DNA from: Herbaspirillum sp. LeCh32-8
Lineage (GTDB): Bacteria; Pseudomonadota; Gammaproteobacteria; Burkholderiales; Burkholderiaceae_D
Reading direction: 5' to 3'
Assembly: GCF_017814915.1 (NCBI RefSeq)
Contig: NZ_JAGIPZ010000007.1
Coordinates: forward strand, 183,241 to 247,240
DNA: 64,000 nt
The translations under genes were made by a program, and so were the position numbers. The notes beneath the pieces are model-generated. The model had not been told where the DNA came from. It did no database searches and saw only the letters and a list, made by a program, of their open reading frames with translations. Below are positions 59,776-64,000 of this stretch, piece by piece. Each line of letters begins with the position of its first letter. The stretch's first letter is position 1.

Positions 59776-60246
59776 GGGAAGCACTTTCTTATGGTTGTTG
59801 ATGGGATCCATCTATTGGCGCATCTGGAACTGCAACTGCAAAGACTGCCCTGACGGGCAATTCGGTGGGCGCGCGCATCCCGCGGCGGCGACAATGGCAT
59901 CGCGCATCTGCAGCAGATGCCTGCGACAGATGCGCGAGGCGCATAGGGCGGATGGGTTGGCCTGAATGTGGAGCGTGAGCGGTCGTGGCCGCTCAGGACG
60001 GATACATCACGCAAGATTCCCCTCGTGCGTTTATTGTTGTGATTTCAAGTTGTTTGTTCGATCGGCAACGACGTCGGGAACCCCTCCCCGCGCATGCTCC
60101 GAAGGCGAATAATTCTCATCGAGCGGTAAATTAAAGTAAAGAAAAAGATGTGCGTAAGGCGTTCGGAAATGACAAAGGCGTCCATGGGACGCCTTTGTGC
60201 ATCGACTTGCTGACGCAAGGCTGACGATGGGCTGACGGTGTACGGC
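59776..60246. other. Gene-free spacer
   Basis: About 470 bp between the lipoprotein gene and the chemoreceptor gene. It has an AT-rich GGTAAATTAAAGTAAAG tract (60125-60147) and a perfect 12-bp hairpin (ACAAAGGCGTCC 60172-60183, GGACGCCTTTGT 60187-60198) 49 bp after the chemoreceptor stop, likely its transcript end although no T-run follows. Confidence 0.5.
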
Positions 60247-61935
60247 CTAGAACTGCTCCCATTGACTGTCGGCCGCCGAAGACGCCGGCGTTGCCGCGCG
60301 CGGCAATGTCTTTGCCTTGGCGGCAGGCGTGTGGATGATCGGCGCCGCAGCCTTCGGCAAGGTGCGCAGGACGGGCAGGGCAGGTACGTTTTCTTCCAGC
60401 TTGAACACGCTCACCGCCTGCGTCAGCTGCGCCGCCTGGTCCTGCATGGCCTGGGCCGCCGCTGCTGCCTGTTCCACCAGCGCGGCGTTCTGCTGGGTCG
60501 ATTCGTCCATCAGGGTGATGGCGCGGTTGATTTCTTCGATGCCGGTGCTCTGTTCGGAGCTGGCGGCGCTGATCTCGGCGACGATGTCGGTCACGCGCTT
60601 CACGCTGGCGACCACTTCGGTCATGGTGGCGCCGGCCTGGCCGACCAGGCGGCTGCCGGTGTCGACCTTGGCGACCGAGTCGTCGATCAGCAGCTTGATC
60701 TCCTTGGCGGCGGTGGCGCTGCGCTGGGCCAGGGAGCGCACCTCGGAGGCGACCACCGCGAAGCCGCGCCCCTGTTCGCCGGCGCGGGCGGCCTCCACCG
60801 CCGCGTTCAGGGCCAGGATATTGGTCTGGAAGGCGATGCCGTCGATCACGCCGATGATGTCGACGATCTTGCGCGACGATTCATTGATCGAAGCCATGGT
60901 CTCGACCACCTGGCCGACCACCGCGCCGCCTTCGACCGCAACGTCGGATGCCGAGCCGGCCAGCTGGTTGGCCTGGCGCGCGTTGTCGGCGTTCTGCCTG
61001 ACGGTGGAGGTGAGTTCTTCCATCGCTGACGCTGTTTCTTCCAGCGAGCCGGCCTGCTGCTCGGTGCGGGAGGAGAGGTCGAGGTTACCGCTGGCGATCT
61101 CCTGCGAGGCGTGATGGATGGTGTCGGTGCCGCTGCGTACGCGCTCGACGATGTTGCACAGGTTCTCGTTCATCATCTTCAGGGCTGCCATCAGCTCGCC
61201 GGTTTCATCCTTCGATCCGACTTCGACGCGGGCGCTGAGGTCGCCCTCGGCCACGCGGCGCGCCACGGCCACCGCCTTGACCAGCGGCCGGGTAATGCTG
61301 CGCGTGACCAGCAGCGCCACGCCCGCGGCCAGCAGCAAGGCCACCACGGCCAGGCTGTTGATGACGATGCGGGCGCTGGACGAATCCTGCGCGGCGGCCT
61401 CGCCGGCGGCGTCCATCAGGCCCCCCTGGTAATCGAACATGGCGTCGAGCGCGATGAAGTACTTGATCTGCACCGGCATGAACTGCTGCGGCAGGTAGGC
61501 GCGGGCCTCCTCGAGCTGGCCGGCCTGGGCCAGCGCCATCAGCTTGTCGCGCGCCGGCACATAGGCATCGCGCGCGGCGATGGCGGCTTGCACGAAGCGT
61601 GTGTCTTCGTCGCTGCGGGCGACGTCGCGCAGCTGCGCCAGGCCTTCGTTCATCTTCCGGTCGGCGGCCGCGGCGTCGGCGGCGAGCGCCTTGATGCGCT
61701 CGGCATCGCTGCTCAGCATGATGTCGCGGATGTCGAGTGCGATCTTGTTGACCTGGATCTGCACCGTGTTGGCCAGCACCGTCTTGGGATAGCGATCCTT
61801 GACGATCAGGTGGATGCCGTCGGCCAGGCGGCCGAGTTGCAGGTTGCCGAGGACGGCGATGGCCATCAGCAGCGCAATCACGGCGCCGAAACCTATGGCG
61901 AGGCGAACGCCGATTTTCATGTTGGAGAGATTCAT
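60247..61935 (-). CDS. Methyl-accepting chemotaxis protein with C-terminal CheR-tether-like motif
   Basis: A 562-residue chemoreceptor. Helix 1 (about 10-30) precedes a periplasmic four-helix-bundle sensor (about 35-190). Helix 2 (about 190-210), HAMP (about 212-265) and the signalling domain follow, with the conserved tip [35 protein letters not shown] around 365-405. The last five residues, QWEQF, fit the NWETF-type pentapeptide that docks CheR (and CheB) and follow a flexible Ala/Pro linker of about 40 residues. The ligand is not predictable. It stands alone, with no che genes nearby. Confidence 0.95.
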   Translation of the reverse strand: MNLSNMKIGVRLAIGFGAVIALLMAIAVLGNLQLGRLADGIHLIVKDRYPKTVLANTVQIQVNKIALDIRDIMLSSDAERIKALAADAAAADRKMNEGLAQLRDVARSDEDTRFVQAAIAARDAYVPARDKLMALAQAGQLEEARAYLPQQFMPVQIKYFIALDAMFDYQGGLMDAAGEAAAQDSSSARIVINSLAVVALLLAAGVALLVTRSITRPLVKAVAVARRVAEGDLSARVEVGSKDETGELMAALKMMNENLCNIVERVRSGTDTIHHASQEIASGNLDLSSRTEQQAGSLEETASAMEELTSTVRQNADNARQANQLAGSASDVAVEGGAVVGQVVETMASINESSRKIVDIIGVIDGIAFQTNILALNAAVEAARAGEQGRGFAVVASEVRSLAQRSATAAKEIKLLIDDSVAKVDTGSRLVGQAGATMTEVVASVKRVTDIVAEISAASSEQSTGIEEINRAITLMDESTQQNAALVEQAAAAAQAMQDQAAQLTQAVSVFKLEENVPALPVLRTLPKAAAPIIHTPAAKAKTLPRAATPASSAADSQWEQF

Positions 61936-62292
61936 GGTAGACCTTGTGCGCTAGCGTTGTTCGGGCAAGAAAAAAGGATGGACGTAGGCGAAGGGGCGGC
62001 GCACCGGCGCAGATGCAGACGCACGTGTGCGCACGCATCCGGCGGATGAGCGGTGACGGCACGGCGATGCGATGCGGTGGCGACGATTCCCTTCGTTGCC
62101 TGGATTGCAAGTCTTGTGCCCAAGGCGGGCAAGTGTGTTCTTGTTGTGCGGCGGCCGTTGGCCGGTGTGAACGGCCTGTGCTCTTGTCATGCTGGGCGTC
62201 GTCGCAAGCGGCTCCGGGTGGGAGCGCTTGCGATCCGCTGGGCGACGCCTGCGGGCATCCCTGCATGCCCGGGTAAAGCGGTATTGCGTTTT
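61936..62292. other. Gene-free spacer
   Basis: About 355 bp. A 6-bp hairpin (GGGCAT 62253-62258, ATGCCC 62265-62270) lies just after the amidohydrolase stop; the remainder is GC-rich and upstream of the chemoreceptor. No clear promoter, sigma-28 site or gene is seen. Confidence 0.45.
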
Positions 62293-63669
62293 CTAGCGGG
62301 CCGCCTCGGCCAGTTCGAACGAGAGCGCGTTGTGGCGCTCCAGTACGGCGCCTAGGTCGATGGTGGTGCAGTGTCCCTCGCGCACCACCACGCGGCCATT
62401 GATGATGCTCCAGGCGACATTGCCCGGCGTGCAGAACACCAGCGCCGCCACCGGATCATGCAGGCCGCCGGCGAAGCCGATCTGGCGCGTGTCGAACAGC
62501 ACCACGTCGGCCGACATGCCCGGCTTCAATGCGCCGATGTCGTCGCGATTGAGTACCTTGGCGCCGCCCAGCGTGGCGATCTCCAGCGCCTGGCGCGCGG
62601 TCATCGCGTCGGGGCCGAAACCCACGCGTTGCAGCAGCATGGCCTGGCGCACTTCGCCCATCATGTGCGCGGAGTCGTTGGAGGCGCTGCCGTCCACGCC
62701 CAGGCCGACCGGCACGCCGGCGTCGATCATCTTGCGGATGGGGGCGATGCCGGAGGCCAGCCGCATGTTGGAGCACGGACAGTGCGCCACGCCGGTGCCG
62801 GTGCGGGCAAACAGCTCGATGCCGTGGTCGTCCAGCTGTACGCAGTGGGCATGCCAGACGTCGTGGCCGACCCAGCCGCAGTCCTCGGCATATTCGGCCG
62901 GGGTCATGTTGAACTTCTCGCGGCTGTAGGCGATGTCGTTGACGTTCTCTGCCAGGTGAGTGTGCAGCGAGACCTTGTAATGGCGCGCCAGGTCGGCCGC
63001 CTCGCGCATCAGGTCGCGCGAGACCGAGAACGGCGAGCAGGGCGCCACTACGATGCGCTGCATCGCGTGGCGGTCGGCGTCGTGATAGGTCTCGATCAGG
63101 CGGCGCGTGTCCTTCAGGATGTCTTCCTCTTCTTCCACCACGCGGTCCGGCGGCAGGCCGCCCTTGGACTGGCCGACGCTCATCGCGCCGCGTGCGCCGT
63201 GAAAGCGCATGCCGATTTGGGCGGCGGCTTCCAGGCTGTCGTCCAGGCGGGTCTTGTTGGGATAGATGTAGAGGTGGTCGCTGCTGGTGGTGCAGCCGGA
63301 GAGGATCAGCTCGGCCATCGTGGTGAGCGTGGAGACCTTGATCATCTCGGGCGTCAGGCCGGCCCAGATCGGGTAGAGGTTGGTGAGCCAGTTGAACAGT
63401 TCGCCGTTCTGCGCGGCGGGAATCGCGCGCGTCAGGCTCTGGTACATGTGGTGATGGGTGTTGACCAGGCCGGGGATGGCGACGTGGTGTCTGGCGTCGA
63501 TGATGTCGTCGGCTTGCTGCGGCAGGTCTGCGGTGTTGCCGACTTGTTCGATGACGTTGTTGCGGATGAAGATGGCGCCGTCTTTGATTTCTTCGCGGGT
63601 GTCGTTCATGGTGACGACGACGGCGGCGTTCTTGATGAGCAGGGTTTTTTCTTGGGCTTGCTGTGGCAT
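62293..63669 (-). CDS. 8-oxoguanine deaminase-like amidohydrolase
   Basis: A 458-residue zinc amidohydrolase of the TrzN/AtzB-SsnA group. Motifs are PGLVNTHHHMYQSLTR (zinc histidines), HTHLAENVNDI, WHAHCVQLD and GLGVDGSASNDS. The sequence NGELFNWLTNLYPIWAGLTPEM is typical of proteins shown or annotated as 8-oxoguanine deaminase (8-oxoguanine to urate). This would feed the purine pathway encoded to the left. Chlorohydrolase-type activity on triazines is an alternative. GGAG eight bases upstream supports the start at 63669. Confidence 0.85.
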   Translation of the reverse strand: MPQQAQEKTLLIKNAAVVVTMNDTREEIKDGAIFIRNNVIEQVGNTADLPQQADDIIDARHHVAIPGLVNTHHHMYQSLTRAIPAAQNGELFNWLTNLYPIWAGLTPEMIKVSTLTTMAELILSGCTTSSDHLYIYPNKTRLDDSLEAAAQIGMRFHGARGAMSVGQSKGGLPPDRVVEEEEDILKDTRRLIETYHDADRHAMQRIVVAPCSPFSVSRDLMREAADLARHYKVSLHTHLAENVNDIAYSREKFNMTPAEYAEDCGWVGHDVWHAHCVQLDDHGIELFARTGTGVAHCPCSNMRLASGIAPIRKMIDAGVPVGLGVDGSASNDSAHMMGEVRQAMLLQRVGFGPDAMTARQALEIATLGGAKVLNRDDIGALKPGMSADVVLFDTRQIGFAGGLHDPVAALVFCTPGNVAWSIINGRVVVREGHCTTIDLGAVLERHNALSFELAEAAR

Positions 63670-64000
63670 TTCAGGGACTCCTGGTTTCCTTGTCGGTTGG
63701 TGGTGTTGCTGGCTTGATCGGTGCAGGTGACAGTGGAGTCCCTTGTTGTCCCTATTAACGCTGCGGCCGGGTGGGTTGGTGCTGGTGTTGCTGTGCTGTC
63801 TTGCTGTTGTGTTGTTGTGAGGCTGTGGTGGTGCTGCTGTTTTTGTGGGTAGTCTGGTCTTGCTGCTTGTTGCTGCTCTGGCTTTGATGCTTGCTCTCTC
63901 CGGTCGGAACGGAGCGCCGGGGACGGCCCGGCAGCCGCTCACTTTTCTTGCTCCGCCAAGAAAAGTAAGCAAAAGAAGGCGGCCCCTAAGTGCCAGCCCC
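63670..64000. other. G/T-rich spacer with start of repeat copy 2
   Basis: From about 63768 a strongly G/T-rich, strand-asymmetric tract leads into the second copy of the composite repeat (63847 onward), which is cut by the window edge. The left part may hold the promoter of the amidohydrolase. No gene is seen. Confidence 0.6.
63847..64000 (+). repeat. Composite dispersed repeat, copy 2 (cut by window end)
   Basis: Matches 49507-49660 base for base in position. The inverted repeat is ACTTTTCTTG (63941-63950) and CAAGAAAAGT (63957-63966). Only one mismatch is seen in the last 104 bases. Confidence 0.93.

Overview
This is high-GC chromosomal DNA from a beta-proteobacterium. The order leuB-asd-fimV-truA-trpF-trpB-trpA-accD-folC-SPOR protein-cvpA-purF is the usual Burkholderiales arrangement. 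Protein sequences and the intergenic repeats fit Oxalobacteraceae, most likely Herbaspirillum or a close relative. The genus is inferred; there is no rRNA here to confirm it. I see no tRNA, CRISPR array, transposase, phage or plasmid gene.

Region 1 (1-16.4 kb) is core biosynthesis on the + strand: the end of leuB, asd, the polar hub protein FimV, truA, the trpF-trpB-trpA block, accD, folC, a SPOR-domain protein, cvpA, purF and a trans-sulfuration PLP enzyme. Most blocks are separated by clear intrinsic terminators. One small BOF/YgiW gene is inserted on the minus strand between trpA and accD.

Region 2 (16.5-35.3 kb) is housekeeping of mixed orientation: a LOG-type phosphoribohydrolase, a patatin, an alpha/beta hydrolase, a PHP phosphatase, htpX, a YciO-like protein, an M50 protease, trpS (with a four-cysteine Fe-S type motif), dapA, a BamC-like lipoprotein and a beta-lactamase-fold hydrolase. 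It continues with a repetitive Ala/Pro lipoprotein, the ribosomal oxygenase RoxA, a SlyD-like prolyl isomerase, a secreted protein that looks like a metallophosphoesterase without its metal ligands, mutS and a quinone-reductase-like MDR protein.

Region 3 (35.4-40.7 kb) is a tripartite drug efflux operon (outer-membrane factor, EmrA-like adaptor, EmrB-like MFS pump) divergent from a TetR regulator. A strong promoter with an overlapping palindrome lies between them.

Region 4 (40.9-63.7 kb) is largely purine salvage and catabolism: guanine deaminase, xdhC-xdhB-xdhA, an NCS2 purine permease, then a LysR regulator divergent from gcl-hyi-glxR-pyk (glyoxylate to glycerate to pyruvate), and at the right end an 8-oxoguanine-deaminase-like amidohydrolase. 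Together they suggest use of purines through to central carbon, although uricase/allantoin genes and a glycerate kinase are not in the window. Within this region lie a run of small lipoprotein and secreted-protein genes of unknown function, one of them broken by a single-base frameshift, and a chemoreceptor ending in a CheR-docking-like pentapeptide.

The most unusual DNA is intergenic: a composite repeat found twice (49.5 and 63.85 kb) that joins a G/T-rich tract to a conserved inverted repeat, an exact (GTGTT)8 microsatellite, and a family of two-hairpin MITE-like elements that interrupts the glyoxylate operon. I do not find a convincing new defence or mobile system; the strongest leads are the pseudo-phosphoesterase and the repeat families.
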